NCBI GenBank assembly: GCA_963773765.1
Contig: CAVZCC010000004.1
Span: forward strand, 124,001 to 188,000
DNA length: 64,000 nt
Direction: 5' to 3'
Origin: CAVZCC01 sp963773765
GTDB lineage: Bacteria; Actinomycetota; Acidimicrobiia; Acidimicrobiales; Microtrichaceae
Shown here one piece after another: positions 26,426 to 37,739 of this stretch. A model generated the notes under the pieces. It saw nothing but the letters and a program-made list of their open reading frames with translations. It was not told the DNA's origin and searched no databases. The position numbers were made by a program, and so were the translations under genes. The first letter of the stretch is position 1; each line of letters starts with the position of its first letter.

Positions 26426-26828
26426 CTACGACCGTCCCCGACGCCCCCAGTAGACACGGATCGCCACCACGACACCGACGGCACACCCGATGCCAACCAA
26501 GATGACGAGGTCGCCCATGTCGTGCAGAACCGGGGCTCCAGCCCCCCCGTTGCCTGCGATCATGACGACGACGAACCCCAATCCGAGAGCGATACCGAAT
26601 CCGCAGACAGAGCGCGAGAAGGAGTGGCGACTCCCGTGAGGGCGCCGGCGGCGAACTCGGAGGTCCCGGGGGGCGTGGCGTTCGCCCTCCACGCAGCACT
26701 CGACCTGTCCTTGCATCTCGGGCTTCAGAACCCCAGCCCTCCCCGTCCCAGTACCAGAGGACCCCAGGGTCGTCTGGCCCTGGGTGCCAACCCGCAGGCC
26801 GGAGCTTCTCGCGACCTTGATCGTTCAT
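26426..26828 (-). CDS. DUF2510-like membrane protein (frameshifted)
   Basis: Starts with LRPAGWHPGPDDPGVLWYWD and GEGW, a DUF2510-like module. A Pro-rich linker follows, and after a frame change near 26630 come two membrane helices (VCGFGIALGLGFVVVMIAG and LVILVGIGCAVGVVVAIRVY) ending WGRRGRS. Same architecture as the genes at 24469 and 33647. Confidence 0.55.
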
Positions 26829-27009
26829 TGCGCAACGGTAGGCCGCTCGATCAGGTTGGCACCCGGTTCACCCGCCGGGGGTTCTGCCCGTTCTCACGAC
26901 GACCACGGACCCAGCGAGGATGACGGGCGATGCCCCGAGTCGGCCCCCCCGGGCCGACGGGCTGTGGCATCACCGGGCAGGTCATTTGCAGAGCAAGTAG
27001 ATTGGGTTC

Positions 27010-29010
27010 GTGGCAGAAGCAGCCAGGCCTCCGTCAAGCCTGCGGTCCGTTGCGCTCACCGCAGCGGTGACCGTGGCCCTGTTCGAGTCGTTCCGGGTGG
27101 TCCTGCCGAGGGCCTACGGAGTCGCTGACGCGTCGAGCAACGCCGTTGCCGCCGCGACGGTGCTGTCCGTGTTCGCGCTGCCGTTGCTGGCCCCGCTGGT
27201 GCGGCGGCTGCTGGGTCCCACGCGGTCCGTCGTGGCGGCCGCAGTGGCGTGGGCGGCGTGGCGGCTGGCGGTTCAGGTGCCCGGCACCATCCCGTTCTGG
27301 CTGGCAGGCCTGGGGGCCGTGCTTGCGATGGTGCTGTTCGCCCTGGTCGTCGCGGCCCCGCCGTGGACCGCCGGCGATCGGGTCGCGGGTCTCGTGGTCG
27401 GCTTCATCGCCGACGTGGTCCTGATGGGCGCCTTCGCAACCTGGGAGCCCGCGTGGCAGCGCTCCGTCGTACCGGCCGTGGTGGGGGTCGCCGTGGCCGG
27501 TGCGGTGGTGGTGCTGGCGGTCGCCTCCGCATCGGCGCTCCCGGCGGGTCGGCCGACCGAACGAGCCGGTCGGCCCGGGGGCGGCCTCCGGCGTGGCGGT
27601 CGGGGCCGTCCTGGCCCTGGAGGTCCTGTTCCTGTTGAATCCCGCTGCGGTCGCTGTCCTCGTCGAGGTGGTCGTTGGCCTGGTCGCTCGTCGCGGTGGG
27701 TGCCGGTGCCCTGTCGGTGCTGGTGGTGCCCGTCGCCGTCCGGTCCACGGATCCGGGCCCTGCTCCGGTGGTGGCGGCCGCCGTGGTGCTGGCGGGGTCG
27801 GCTTCGGGCTGCCCCAGGTGGACGGCGTCTGGATGGTGGTCCTGGTGGTGGTCGGCCAGGTGTGCGTCGGCGTGGTGCTGGCGGCAGCGTTCGGGCCCCG
27901 GGTCCCGGGCGGGCGGGCGACCCGGGCCGTGCTCGGAGTGTCGCTCGGATGGCTGGCGTTCGTCGTCCCCATCCTGCTGTACCAACTGCACTTCGACGCG
28001 CCCCTCCCGTTCGACAACAGCTTCGTGGTGGCTGCCGCCGGCGCGCTCACGGCGCTCGCCTGCTGGTCGGCTCGGCCCGCTCCGTCATGACCCCCGCGAC
28101 GCCGATCCGCCCCGTGGCAGGCCTGGCGGTGGCGTCCCTGGCCGTGGTGGCCCTGGTGGCGGGCGTCCTGGCGATCACCGAGCCGGACACGGTCGCCGTC
28201 CGGGGGAACGACCTCCGGGTGGTCCAGTGGAACGTCCGCCAGGCGGTCGATGACCAGGGCCAGTTGGATCCGGCGGCGGTAGCCGACGCCATCGCCGCCC
28301 AGGGTCCGGTCGACGTGGTCGTGCTGTCCGAGGTGGCCCGGGGCTGGCCGCTGTCCGGCGGGTTGGACCTCGCCGAGTGGCTCTCGCGGTCACTCGACCT
28401 GCCGTTCACCTGGGGTCCGGCCGCCGGAGGGCAGTTCGGCAACGCCGTTCTGTCGCGGTCGCCGGTGGCCTCGTCCCGGGTGGTGACCCTCCCGTCGGTG
28501 GGGCGGACCCAGGGCCGAAGCGCCACGACGATCCAGCTCACGCTGGCCGACGGTCGGTCCCTGCGGGTCATCGCCACACACCTGCAGAACAACAACGATC
28601 CCGAGTCCATGGACGTGCGCCTGGCAGAGGTGGACCGGCTGGTGGACCTGTGGGGCGGTGAGCCGGATGCCATCGTGGTGGGCGACCTGAACCCCAAGCA
28701 GGGGGACCCGCCGGACTACCCCCCGCGGATCCCCGGGCAGTACGCGGAGATCGACCGGTTGGTCGACGCCGGGCTCACCTCCGCCGCTGACCTCGGCGAC
28801 TGCTCCCGGCCGACGTCGAACGACAACTGCAGCGACTACATCCTCACCGGCTCCGGCCTGCGGACCGTGTCCTACGACGTGGTGGAGGTGCCCGGCTTCG
28901 ACCACCGCATGCTGGTGGCCGACCTCCGGTTGCGTCTCGCGGACGACCGCCGGCCGACCTGCGGCCGTTCGCCGGGGATTCCGGCGCCGATCCTCCGGCC
29001 GCTAGGGTGA
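27010..29010 (+). CDS. Membrane-anchored endonuclease/exonuclease/phosphatase (EEP) family protein (frameshifted)
   Basis: About 660 residues. The N-terminal 350 contain many hydrophobic helices. The C-terminal EEP domain has LRVVQWNVRQ, VDVVVLSEVARG (metal-binding Glu), VIATHLQNNND, IVVGDLNPKQG (catalytic Asp/Asn), SDYIL and FDHRMLVADL (terminal Asp-His). This family includes phosphodiesterases and lipid or sugar phosphatases; the membrane half suggests a lipid-linked substrate. Frames change near 27555, 27685, 27790 and 28080, all inside the membrane half. GTG 27010 lies six bases after TAGATT. Confidence 0.8.
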   Translation: MAEAARPPSSLRSVALTAAVTVALFESFRVVLPRAYGVADASSNAVAAATVLSVFALPLLAPLVRRLLGPTRSVVAAAVAWAAWRLAVQVPGTIPFWLAGLGAVLAMVLFALVVAAPPWTAGDRVAGLVVGFIADVVLMGAFATWEPAWQRSVVPAVVGVAVAGAVVVLAVASASALPAGRPTERAGRPGGGLRRGGRGRPGPGGPVPVESRCGRCPRRGGRWPGRSSRWVPVPCRCWWCPSPSGPRIRALLRWWRPPWCWRGRLRAAPGGRRLDGGPGGGRPGVRRRGAGGSVRAPGPGRAGDPGRARSVARMAGVRRPHPAVPTALRRAPPVRQQLRGGCRRRAHGARLLVGSARSVMTPATPIRPVAGLAVASLAVVALVAGVLAITEPDTVAVRGNDLRVVQWNVRQAVDDQGQLDPAAVADAIAAQGPVDVVVLSEVARGWPLSGGLDLAEWLSRSLDLPFTWGPAAGGQFGNAVLSRSPVASSRVVTLPSVGRTQGRSATTIQLTLADGRSLRVIATHLQNNNDPESMDVRLAEVDRLVDLWGGEPDAIVVGDLNPKQGDPPDYPPRIPGQYAEIDRLVDAGLTSAADLGDCSRPTSNDNCSDYILTGSGLRTVSYDVVEVPGFDHRMLVADLRLRLADDRRPTCGRSPGIPAPILRPLG

Positions 29011-29020
29011 CGCCCGGTCC

Positions 29021-29094
29021 GGCGACGTGGCCGAGTGGTTAGGCAGGGGCCTGCAAAGCCCCGTACAGGGGTTCGATTCCCCTCGTCGCCTCCA
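29021..29094 (+). tRNA. tRNA-Cys(GCA), CCA encoded
   Basis: Acceptor GGCGACG/CGTCGCC, D arm with GTGGTTAGGC, anticodon stem GGGGC / GCCCC with loop CTGCAAA giving anticodon GCA, T arm CAGGGGTTCGATTCCCCT, discriminator T then CCA. Confidence 0.95.
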
Positions 29095-29107
29095 TCGGGG
29101 AACCGTG

Positions 29108-29133
29108 CCGGACGACTCCGCGGAGTCGTCCGG
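29108..29133. terminator. Perfect 26-bp palindrome after tRNA-Cys
   Basis: The arm CCGGACGACTCCG is followed directly by its complement, giving a 13-base stem without loop. It could terminate tRNA-Cys transcription or be an operator for the recQ gene, whose start is 71 bases downstream. Confidence 0.5.
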
Positions 29134-29203
29134 CCCCTCGGTCCGCAGCGCAGTCCGGCGCCGCGGGCCGCCCGCTGTCGGTGGTGGGTGGCAGGCTGGC
29201 CCC

Positions 29204-31300
<2,097 letters not shown>

Positions 31301-31377
31301 GGCGCAGCTCCGCCCGGCGCCGGTCCGGGGTGTCCCTGCGGGTGTGAACCGGCCGGGCATGGGGCAAGCTGAGAGGC

Positions 31378-31947
31378 GTGAGCATTCCCCCTTCCGGATG
31401 GGCCCCGCCCCAGGCGCCGGCCGCACCCCCCACCTCCGACCGTCCCGTCGGCCTGGGGGGCGGCTTCGTGGCCGGCACCCCGCTGGGAGGGGTGCAGCCC
31501 GTCCCGGTGGAGGTCCAGCACCCGTCCCAGCGTCGGGAACTGATCCTCACCGCCATCCTGCTCGTGGCCGCCATCACCACGGGCGCCGCCAGCCTCCTGT
31601 CGTGGCGGGACTACGGGCTCCTCCTGCGCAGCGGGGCCACCGAGACGGGGTGGGCGCTGCCCGACGGGTCCATGGGCCGGGGCTGGATCGCCGTGCTCCT
31701 GGGCGTCGTGCTGGCCGTCGCCGGCGTGCTGCTGGCCGCGGACAAGGTGCGGGCCGGGCGGATCCTCGCCACGCTGGGTGGCCTGGGCCTCATCCTCTTC
31801 TCCGTCCTGGAGTGGGGCATGGGCGCGGGACGGCTGCGGACCGGGCCCGGCCTGGGCATCTGGGTCCTGCTCGTCGTGGGCATCGTGGTGGTGGTCGCCG
31901 TCGGCGCCCTGGGCCCGCCCAACCCGCAGTCCGAGGCGTCGCGCTGA
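31378..31947 (+). CDS. Four-helix membrane protein with Pro-rich N-terminus
   Basis: 189 residues. A Pro/Gly-rich cytoplasmic leader (about 55 residues) is followed by helices LILTAILLVAAITTGAASLL, WIAVLLGVVLAVAGVLLAA, ILATLGGLGLILFSVLEWG and GIWVLLVVGIVVVVAVGAL. Between helices 1 and 2 is a Trp-containing loop (SWRDYGLLLRSG). No family recognised. GTG 31378 lies seven bases after CAAGCT. Confidence 0.75.
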   Translation: MSIPPSGWAPPQAPAAPPTSDRPVGLGGGFVAGTPLGGVQPVPVEVQHPSQRRELILTAILLVAAITTGAASLLSWRDYGLLLRSGATETGWALPDGSMGRGWIAVLLGVVLAVAGVLLAADKVRAGRILATLGGLGLILFSVLEWGMGAGRLRTGPGLGIWVLLVVGIVVVVAVGALGPPNPQSEASR

Positions 31948-32026
31948 ACCGTGCCGGATCCGAGTCGCCGGTCTGCCGCCCGGGATCGGAGCCCCGAAGG
32001 CCAGCTGCTACCATCGGCGCCGATTC

Positions 32027-32100
32027 GGGCGTATAGCTCAGTTGGCTAGAGCGCTTCCCCGACACGGAAGAGGTCTGCAGTTCGAGTCTGCATACGCCCA
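32027..32100 (+). tRNA. tRNA-Val(GAC), CCA not encoded
   Basis: Acceptor GGGCGTA/TACGCCC, D arm GCTCAGTTGGCTAGAGC, anticodon stem CTTCC/GGAAG with loop CCGACAC giving GAC, T stem TGCAG/CTGCA with loop TTCGAGT. Discriminator A is followed by CTCC, so CCA must be added post-transcriptionally, unlike the other two tRNAs here. Confidence 0.95.
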
Positions 32101-32105
32101 CTCCC

Positions 32106-32139
32106 AGAACCCCTGCTACGGCAGGGGTTCTGTGCTTTT
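32106..32139 (+). terminator. Intrinsic terminator of tRNA-Val
   Basis: AGAACCCCTGC pairs perfectly with GCAGGGGTTCT around TACG, an eleven-base stem, followed by TGTGCTTTT. The best intrinsic terminator in the window. Confidence 0.85.
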
Positions 32140-32598
32140 CGAGCGCTGAAGGCGAAGTCCCCGAACCCGCCCGTCCCGCATTGGTCCCGTCCCAGGGAAC
32201 AAACGAGCCAGGCGGGATCCGCCGGGGACGTTCCCTGGGACGTTGTGGGCAGGTGCACCACGGTGAACCCGGCTGCCGACGTGTTCGAGCGGTCAACCGC
32301 TCCGGGCATACGATCGGCAGCTACCTAAACACTGGTTGTCGTTCAATGTTGCAGTGCGTACGTTCATCTCGGATGGCCGGGCGGTCGGTTGCTAGGGGGC
32401 ACCGACCGCCTGCTGCCGTCGGTCACCTTGGGCTGGGATGGTGGGTGTCGGGGGAGTCGTACTCGCCGTCAGACCAAGCGGTCGCCGTGCGGGCCAAGCC
32501 CGTCGGCGGGAGGCGACCCTAGGTCTCCAGCGAGAGCACGGGAGGGTCCGATCCATACCCAGGACGGCCCCGGCCGTGCTGGCGGTCGTGCAGCCGAT
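32140..32598. other. Gene-less stretch
   Basis: No convincing protein or RNA is visible. Composition is less GC-rich than the core. It lies between the tRNA-Val terminator and the accessory gene set, and no att duplication or integrase remnant was found. Confidence 0.5.
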
Positions 32599-32753
32599 CT
32601 ACACGGTCACCTCGGCCAGCATCTCCGGCAGAACACGTGCACCAGCGACCCGTCGACGCCGTACGGCACCTCCACGTCGGCGGGGTCGAGCGACTTGGGC
32701 ATCTTGACCACGTCCAAGCGACCGAAGTCGGCACCATCGCTGGCCCAGCCCCA
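32599..32753 (-). pseudogene. Gene remnant in frame with the upstream stop
   Basis: Directly after the TAA of the next gene, the same frame continues as ASDGADFGRLDVVKMPKS, then VEVPYGVDGSLVHV. With one indel near 32630 it ends LPEMLAEVTV-stop at 32599. It has no start codon of its own near the beginning and no recognised family. It reads like the 3' end of a truncated gene. Confidence 0.35.
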
Positions 32754-33647
32754 TTACTCGGGGACGGTGGCGGTCACGTCTCCGAAGGACACCGTGTCGC
32801 CGGTCTGGGCGCCCCAGACGCCGAGACCGGCGTAGTAGTAGCCGTCCACCGGTGGGTCGCCGTCACCCGCGGACACGACCTCCTTGCCGTCGATGGAGGC
32901 GGTGATTTGCTGGTCCGTCGGGTTCGGGAAGCCCTGGTGGCAGCTGAGATGCAGGCGGTGCGTCTCGTCGTCGATGCCTGCCCTGTCGTTGGAGTCAAGG
33001 ATCGTGGTCTTGCCGTTCTCGATTCTCAGCAGGCTGGCGTCCTGGTCGGTCACGACGAGTTTGTAGCCGTCCCCGCTGTTGTCGTGCTCCTCGCAGCTCA
33101 GCGTCGCCTGACGGCCGGGCTGCAGACCCGTCACGGTTGTTTCGATGTCGACGGTGAAGGCGACGCGGGCGAACTCACCGACCGAGTTCGCCCGACCACC
33201 GCCGTCGGCGGTTGCGGTGATGGTGTACCTGCCGTCCTCGGTGGCGAACGCGTACGGGCCGGAGGCTCGACTTGATCCCTCGTGGAAGGGTTCGGCCGAC
33301 TTCGTGAAGTCGGTGGCGAGCAGGTCGTGTGTCGTTGCCTGGTCGAGTCCGACTCCGATGAGCAGCAGCACGCCGCAACCGCCGGCGGCGAGCACGAACG
33401 CGGACACGATGACGGTAACCCAGAGCCAGGTCCGGCGCTTCCTCGGCGCCGGTCCCGACGCAGCTGCGTCCTCGATCCACCGGGTGCCGTCCCAGTGCGT
33501 CGTTCCTCCCCACTGGGTCCCGCTCCACCAACGTCTGAGCGTCTCGTCGTTCGGGGCGAAGGGGTCCGGGTACCAACCCGTCTCGGAGGGGCCCGCAGGG
33601 GCAGAACCTGATGGTGACGCAGAACCTGATGGTGACACGGTGCTCAC
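32754..33647 (-). CDS. DUF2510-domain membrane-anchored extracellular protein
   Basis: 297 residues, intact. N-terminus: TGWYPDPFAPNDETLRRWWS then a second THWDGTRW, a DUF2510-type tandem. One transmembrane helix follows (WLWVTVIVSAFVLAAGGCGV). The exported domain of about 190 residues is all-beta in appearance (RYTITATADGGG, ASLLRIENGKTTILD, YYYAGLGVWGAQTGDTVSFGDV), resembling LamG/DUF1080-like jelly-roll lectin domains. GTG 33647 has AGGAGGAGG upstream. Lies 33 bases after the lipoprotein gene and is probably co-transcribed with it. Ligand unknown. Confidence 0.75.
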   Translation of the reverse strand: MSTVSPSGSASPSGSAPAGPSETGWYPDPFAPNDETLRRWWSGTQWGGTTHWDGTRWIEDAAASGPAPRKRRTWLWVTVIVSAFVLAAGGCGVLLLIGVGLDQATTHDLLATDFTKSAEPFHEGSSRASGPYAFATEDGRYTITATADGGGRANSVGEFARVAFTVDIETTVTGLQPGRQATLSCEEHDNSGDGYKLVVTDQDASLLRIENGKTTILDSNDRAGIDDETHRLHLSCHQGFPNPTDQQITASIDGKEVVSAGDGDPPVDGYYYAGLGVWGAQTGDTVSFGDVTATVPE

Positions 33648-33680
33648 GGCGCACCTCCTCCTTCGGTGTTGTTCCGCTGG

Positions 33681-34805
33681 TCAGCCGGTGGGTCCTGGAG
33701 GTGTGCTCAGGAACGTGGTCAGGAACGGCTCGGCCTTGTCCACGTTCTCGGTGGTGAGGTAGATGCCCGCAATGCCGTCGCGTGTCCACGCGAACACATC
33801 GTCCGGACCCGTCAGGTGTTCGACCGTGACCCCACCCATCTGGGATGTGCCGACCGAGGTGAATTCGTCTCCGACGCTGGCGAGCAGGGTCGATGTCAAC
33901 TGCTGGGTCGTCATGGACGGCTCGACCTCGGCGAGGAGCAGCTCACCCATGGTGCCCTCGGTGTCGGCGACCAGATGGAACGAGTTGGGAACCTCGCCCA
34001 ACGGCTTGGTGATCCAGGAGCTGGTGAGGAAGCCGTCGGTATCGTTCGCATAGACGTATCCGCTGACCGGGACGAGAGCGGCTGACAGCCTGCCCGTCTC
34101 GTTGGGGAGCAGGACCGGTTCCGCCAGGTACGCGGTCAGCCATCGCTCCAGTTCGGGTCGGGTCGCACCATCGACCGCGCCGAGCACGCCATCTCGGATC
34201 CATACGTAGTAGTAGCGGCTGTCGGTCGACGCAGGGTCCTCGAACACGTAGACGGGGATCTCCGAGACGGTCAGCGTGTCGATCTGGTTCACGCCGCCCG
34301 AGAAGCCTTTGGCGACTTCCTCCTCGATTCCGACCGGCAACTGCTGGGCGGACTCGACGAGGCGGAGGAACCCGACCTCGTTCGAGTCACCCGCCCGGGC
34401 GGTGTTCTGTGCCGGGTCCTCTGCGACGACGCTGTGGAGCGACACCGCTGAGTAGATCTCCCCGGCAGCCGCACCATTGCTCTTCTCGAACTCCCGCAAC
34501 TGCTTCAGGGCCGCTTCGACCTCGGCCTTCGGCACGTCCTCGTAGCGGTAGCCGGGCACGGGAACGAGTTGGGCGGTCACGGAGATGGTCTCGCCGGCGA
34601 CCAGATGCTTCTGATGGTCCGACAGCGTCGTGCTCGGACCGCTCGTGGCCGCCCCCTTGCTCTCGGACGTCGACGAACGGGACGAGTCATCCGAGGTCCC
34701 GCAACCACCGAGCACCACCCCGACCACGACGGTACCGACCAGGACGAGACGCCGGAGTGCCCGTCCGGTCCGGGACTCACGGCTCCGGTGCAGTGTCCCT
34801 GCCAT
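33681..34805 (-). CDS. Lipoprotein, hypothetical
   Basis: 374 residues with lipobox VVLGGC after a basic, hydrophobic leader, then a Ser/Thr-rich linker. The mature part appears to contain two related halves, each with a VPV[PS]GY[RV]Y motif (LVPVPGYRYEDVPKAE and LVPVSGYVYANDTDGF), suggesting an internal duplication of a domain of about 170 residues. No catalytic motif. ATG 34805 is preceded by GGAGAGGG. First gene of a probable two-gene unit with the DUF2510 protein. Confidence 0.72.
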   Translation of the reverse strand: MAGTLHRSRESRTGRALRRLVLVGTVVVGVVLGGCGTSDDSSRSSTSESKGAATSGPSTTLSDHQKHLVAGETISVTAQLVPVPGYRYEDVPKAEVEAALKQLREFEKSNGAAAGEIYSAVSLHSVVAEDPAQNTARAGDSNEVGFLRLVESAQQLPVGIEEEVAKGFSGGVNQIDTLTVSEIPVYVFEDPASTDSRYYYVWIRDGVLGAVDGATRPELERWLTAYLAEPVLLPNETGRLSAALVPVSGYVYANDTDGFLTSSWITKPLGEVPNSFHLVADTEGTMGELLLAEVEPSMTTQQLTSTLLASVGDEFTSVGTSQMGGVTVEHLTGPDDVFAWTRDGIAGIYLTTENVDKAEPFLTTFLSTPPGPTG

Positions 34806-35052
34806 GGGTCCCTCTCCGATCTCGAAGAGTCACCCGGGTGACCCCAGAACTGTTGGTGAGGTCTGCGCTCTCCGACACCCGCATTCTAGGGCCGGCCGGC
34901 ACACCGTTGCAGAGGCAAGGACGGTCTGGCGGCACCGCAGGGTGGCGGTCCCGGCGACGCCGTGTGTGATGGATGCCCTTCCGGTAGACACAGGTTGTGG
35001 GGACAACGAGGTGATCGGATCACCGCAGGGTTCGGGGCTGACGGTGCCGCGG

Positions 35053-35902
35053 ATGGCCGGGGACAACCGGTCGTCAGTTGCCGACGAGCTGTTCAAGCTG
35101 GCATCGCTGTGGGAAGGCGGGGCGATCACCGAAGCCGAGTACCGGGTGTTGAGACAGAAGGTCGCTCCAGACTTGGAGGAAGCCCCGGGGACCGACCCGG
35201 ACTGGTGCCTCGATCCGCTCGCCCGGTTCGATTACCGGTGGTGGGACGGTACGCGTCTGGACGAGGCACGTCAGTTGGCAAGGGTCGGTCCAGGAGGACC
35301 CGGGTCCTATCGGCGACCGCTGGTACGACGTCCCCGGCGAGCCTGGTGTGCGCCGCTACTGGAACGGGCTGCATTGGACGAACCGGTACCGACGCAACGG
35401 CTCCGGCGGCTGGATGGTTGCCTTTGGTGTTCTGGCGCTTGTTGGTGTCGTCCTGGGTGGACTCACCGTTGCGGCCTGGGTCCTCATCTTCGCCACGGCT
35501 TCCGATCCCGTGTCCGATGCGGATGACATCCACCAGCAGCTCACGGAGGCAGGTCTGCAGTGCAGCGGCTGGAAGGTCCGTTACGGCGCTCCCAGCGGCT
35601 ACATCGGCCGGGCGGAGTGGGCGAACGGAACATGCACTTTTCCGAGTGGCGCGACCCTGGAGGTCTCCACGTTCGACGACGAAGTGACCCTTCAGAACCA
35701 GATCAACGAGCCCGTCCCACGTCACGCGGCCGACTTTGATGAAACCGGACAGGAGATCGGCTGCCCTTGGCTGGAGGGCGACCGTTTCGCCATCTCCGCC
35801 CCGTTCGAGCAGGCTGCGCCGTCCGCTGAAGCCCGTGCTCAGGCAGAACAGGAGATGGGCCTCGTCTTCAAGACCCTGCCCGGCACCAGACACGACTGCT
35901 GA
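35053..35902 (+). CDS. SHOCT plus DUF2510-like plus TM protein (one frameshift)
   Basis: About 282 residues. The N-terminal SHOCT-like helix pair (ADELFKLASLWEGGAITEAE YRVLRQK) is followed by a DUF2510-like module (WCLDPLARFDYRWWDGTRL). After a frame change near 35280 comes a second one (DRWYDVPGEPGVRRYWNG LHW). Then one membrane helix (MVAFGVLALVGVVLGGLTVA) and an extracellular domain starting HQQLTEAGLQCSGW with paired cysteines (GTCTF, EIGCPW). The membrane-proximal phrase resembles the remnant at 23370. ATG 35053 is preferred; upstream in-frame starts exist. Confidence 0.68.
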
Positions 35903-35964
35903 TCCATGGCTGGGAGATTCGGCGGGAACGACGAGTTGGCACGCCGAGGCCATGGGCGAGCGGC

Positions 35965-36141
35965 ATGAGCGCGCAAGGGTTCACCGATGAGGAGGGGTTC
36001 CGGTGGGAGCCGGACCCGACCGGACGTTCCCGTTTCCGGGTTGTCGAGACGGACGGATCGTGGAGCGACCGGGTCTGCAGCGGTCCGGGACAACTGACAA
36101 CTGCCAACAGGATCGACGCTGCGAGCTTCCCGCCGGGCTAG
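35965..36141 (+). CDS. Small protein with DUF2510-like pattern, 58 aa
   Basis: MSAQGFTDEEGFRWEPDPTG, then a strand RSRFRVVETDGSWSDRVC, then a polar tail ending AASFPPG. The W-x-[PD]-DP and DG-x-W pairs resemble a minimal DUF2510 module without a membrane helix. It begins 63 bases after the SHOCT gene on the same strand. Short, so moderate support only. Confidence 0.45.
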   Translation: MSAQGFTDEEGFRWEPDPTGRSRFRVVETDGSWSDRVCSGPGQLTTANRIDAASFPPG

Positions 36142-36238
36142 CAGCCGTAGCAGTCGGGAGCTAGGTACTCGCCCTGACTGCCGATGTAGCCGTTCGGCGG
36201 TACGGTGCCGCATCACGCCCAGGACCGCGGAGGTGCCG

Positions 36239-36604
36239 ATGGAAGTCTTTGGATCCGATGACCTGCCGATCGTGTTCGAGGTCCCTGATGCCGAGATCCG
36301 ATCCACGGATGTCGGCGGCATGACCGTGTCCTTCTATCGCCTGCCCGCCGGCGACCTGCGTCCGATACTCGAAGGATTGCCCGGTGACGCGTGTCCGTGC
36401 CCGCACTGGGGGTACGTGGTCTCGGGACGCCTGCGGCTCCACACGGGCACGGAAACCCGGGACGTGGAGGCGGGACAGGGCTACTACGTCGGGCCCGGTC
36501 ACACTGCCGAGACCATCGAACCGACGGAAGTGTTCGAGGTGTCGCCGACTCCGCAGTCCCTTGAGGTGTGGGAACACTTCAAGGCAAAACTCATGCAGGC
36601 GTAA
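36239..36604 (+). CDS. Cupin-domain protein
   Basis: 121 residues, single cupin. HWGYVVSGRLRLHTGTETRD and VEAGQGYYVGPGHTAETIEP correspond to cupin motifs 1 and 2. Only one His of the usual metal set is clear in motif 1 (PHWGYVVSG) and one in motif 2 (GHTAE). ATG 36239 has GGAGG (36229-36233) at good distance. First gene of a same-strand set with a C_GCAxxG protein and a quinone reductase. Confidence 0.8.
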   Translation: MEVFGSDDLPIVFEVPDAEIRSTDVGGMTVSFYRLPAGDLRPILEGLPGDACPCPHWGYVVSGRLRLHTGTETRDVEAGQGYYVGPGHTAETIEPTEVFEVSPTPQSLEVWEHFKAKLMQA

Positions 36605-36746
36605 GGCGACAAGGCGGTGCCAGACGCCTGCGGCCGAGGATGAGGAACGTGACTGTCGTGGTTCGGCGGCGCTCCAGCTACCGGGGTACGGTTTCGGTGC
36701 CGCGGAACTCGGTGGAGTGCCTCGGCGAACGGGAGGGTGGTCCGCC

Positions 36747-37739
36747 ATGCCCGGTGAAGAGCTCGCACTTGTCTCGACTGCCGCACTGCGGCGACGCAGC
36801 GTGGGGAATCTGTTGCGGATGGGTCACTGTGCGCCGACGGTGATGAAGACGCTGCTGGATGCTTCGGGTTCGACCGAGCGGTGGCCGGTCATGCTCACTG
36901 CGGGGCTGCCCGGTGGCATCGGCAACACGGGCGGTGAGTGCGGTGGGTTGACGGCGCCCTTGGTGCTGTTCGGCCTTGAACACGGCCGAGAGGAATCTGA
37001 GGATGGGCTGCCAGTGGTCGTGGAAGCAGGCCACGATCTGCTCGCTCGGTTCGCCGACACGCAGGGCACGACCCAGTGTCGAGAGATCAGGGGCACGAGC
37101 CGGGTGCCGTTGCGTTGCATCGGTGTGGTGCGTGAGGCGCCGGAGATGTGTGCAGCGTGCGTCGGCGTTCCGGCGGCGGGGGCCGTTGCGCCGGAGGCTC
37201 GGGTGGCGTACCAGAGGCTGTACGAGCACTGGAAGCAGCGAGGGTTCCATTGTGCCGACGCCGTGTTGTGCGAGTCCGCGACGTCTCCGGCGCCCGACGA
37301 GGAGCTGAGCGATGCCGTCACGGCCTTCATGGGCGGGACCCTCTTCGCCGGCATGACGTGCAGTGCATTGACCGCAGGCGTGATGGCATTGGGCTTGGCG
37401 CTGGGCGAGATGGAGAACAGCCACGCCCGTGTGGCACGGATGATCGCGACGATGGCGGTGCGCGGTGACGCCTTTGCCGACGACGTCAATGCGTTCAACC
37501 GGGTCATGAACCTCGGCCACGAGCTGGGCGAGTGGTTCGAGGCGGAGTTCGGCAGTACCCAGTGCCGGGCGTTGACCGGATGTGACTTCGCTTCGACTGC
37601 GGACGTGGACGAGTACATCGATCGCGACGGGACGGCCGACTGTGCCGATCTTGCACGACGCGTCGCCGAGCATGTCTCGGCCATGGTCGAGCGCGCCTCG
37701 ACGGCTCCGCAGAACGACGAGACAGGACCGACCCGATGA
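36747..37739 (+). CDS. Duplicated C_GCAxxG_C_C family protein
   Basis: 330 residues with two copies of the C_GCAxxG_C_C domain. First copy: MGHCAPTVMKTLLDA, GGIGNTGGECGGLTAPLVLF, then TQCREI and EMCAACVGV. Second copy: FHCADAVLCE, GGTLFAGMTCSALTAGVMAL, then STQCRALTGCDF and TADCADLARRV. The family is thought to be redox-active through its conserved cysteines and is found near oxidoreductases. A two-domain fusion is unusual, since most members are about 150 residues. GGGAGGG precedes ATG 36747. The stop overlaps the next gene (ATGA). Confidence 0.8.
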   Translation: MPGEELALVSTAALRRRSVGNLLRMGHCAPTVMKTLLDASGSTERWPVMLTAGLPGGIGNTGGECGGLTAPLVLFGLEHGREESEDGLPVVVEAGHDLLARFADTQGTTQCREIRGTSRVPLRCIGVVREAPEMCAACVGVPAAGAVAPEARVAYQRLYEHWKQRGFHCADAVLCESATSPAPDEELSDAVTAFMGGTLFAGMTCSALTAGVMALGLALGEMENSHARVARMIATMAVRGDAFADDVNAFNRVMNLGHELGEWFEAEFGSTQCRALTGCDFASTADVDEYIDRDGTADCADLARRVAEHVSAMVERASTAPQNDETGPTR

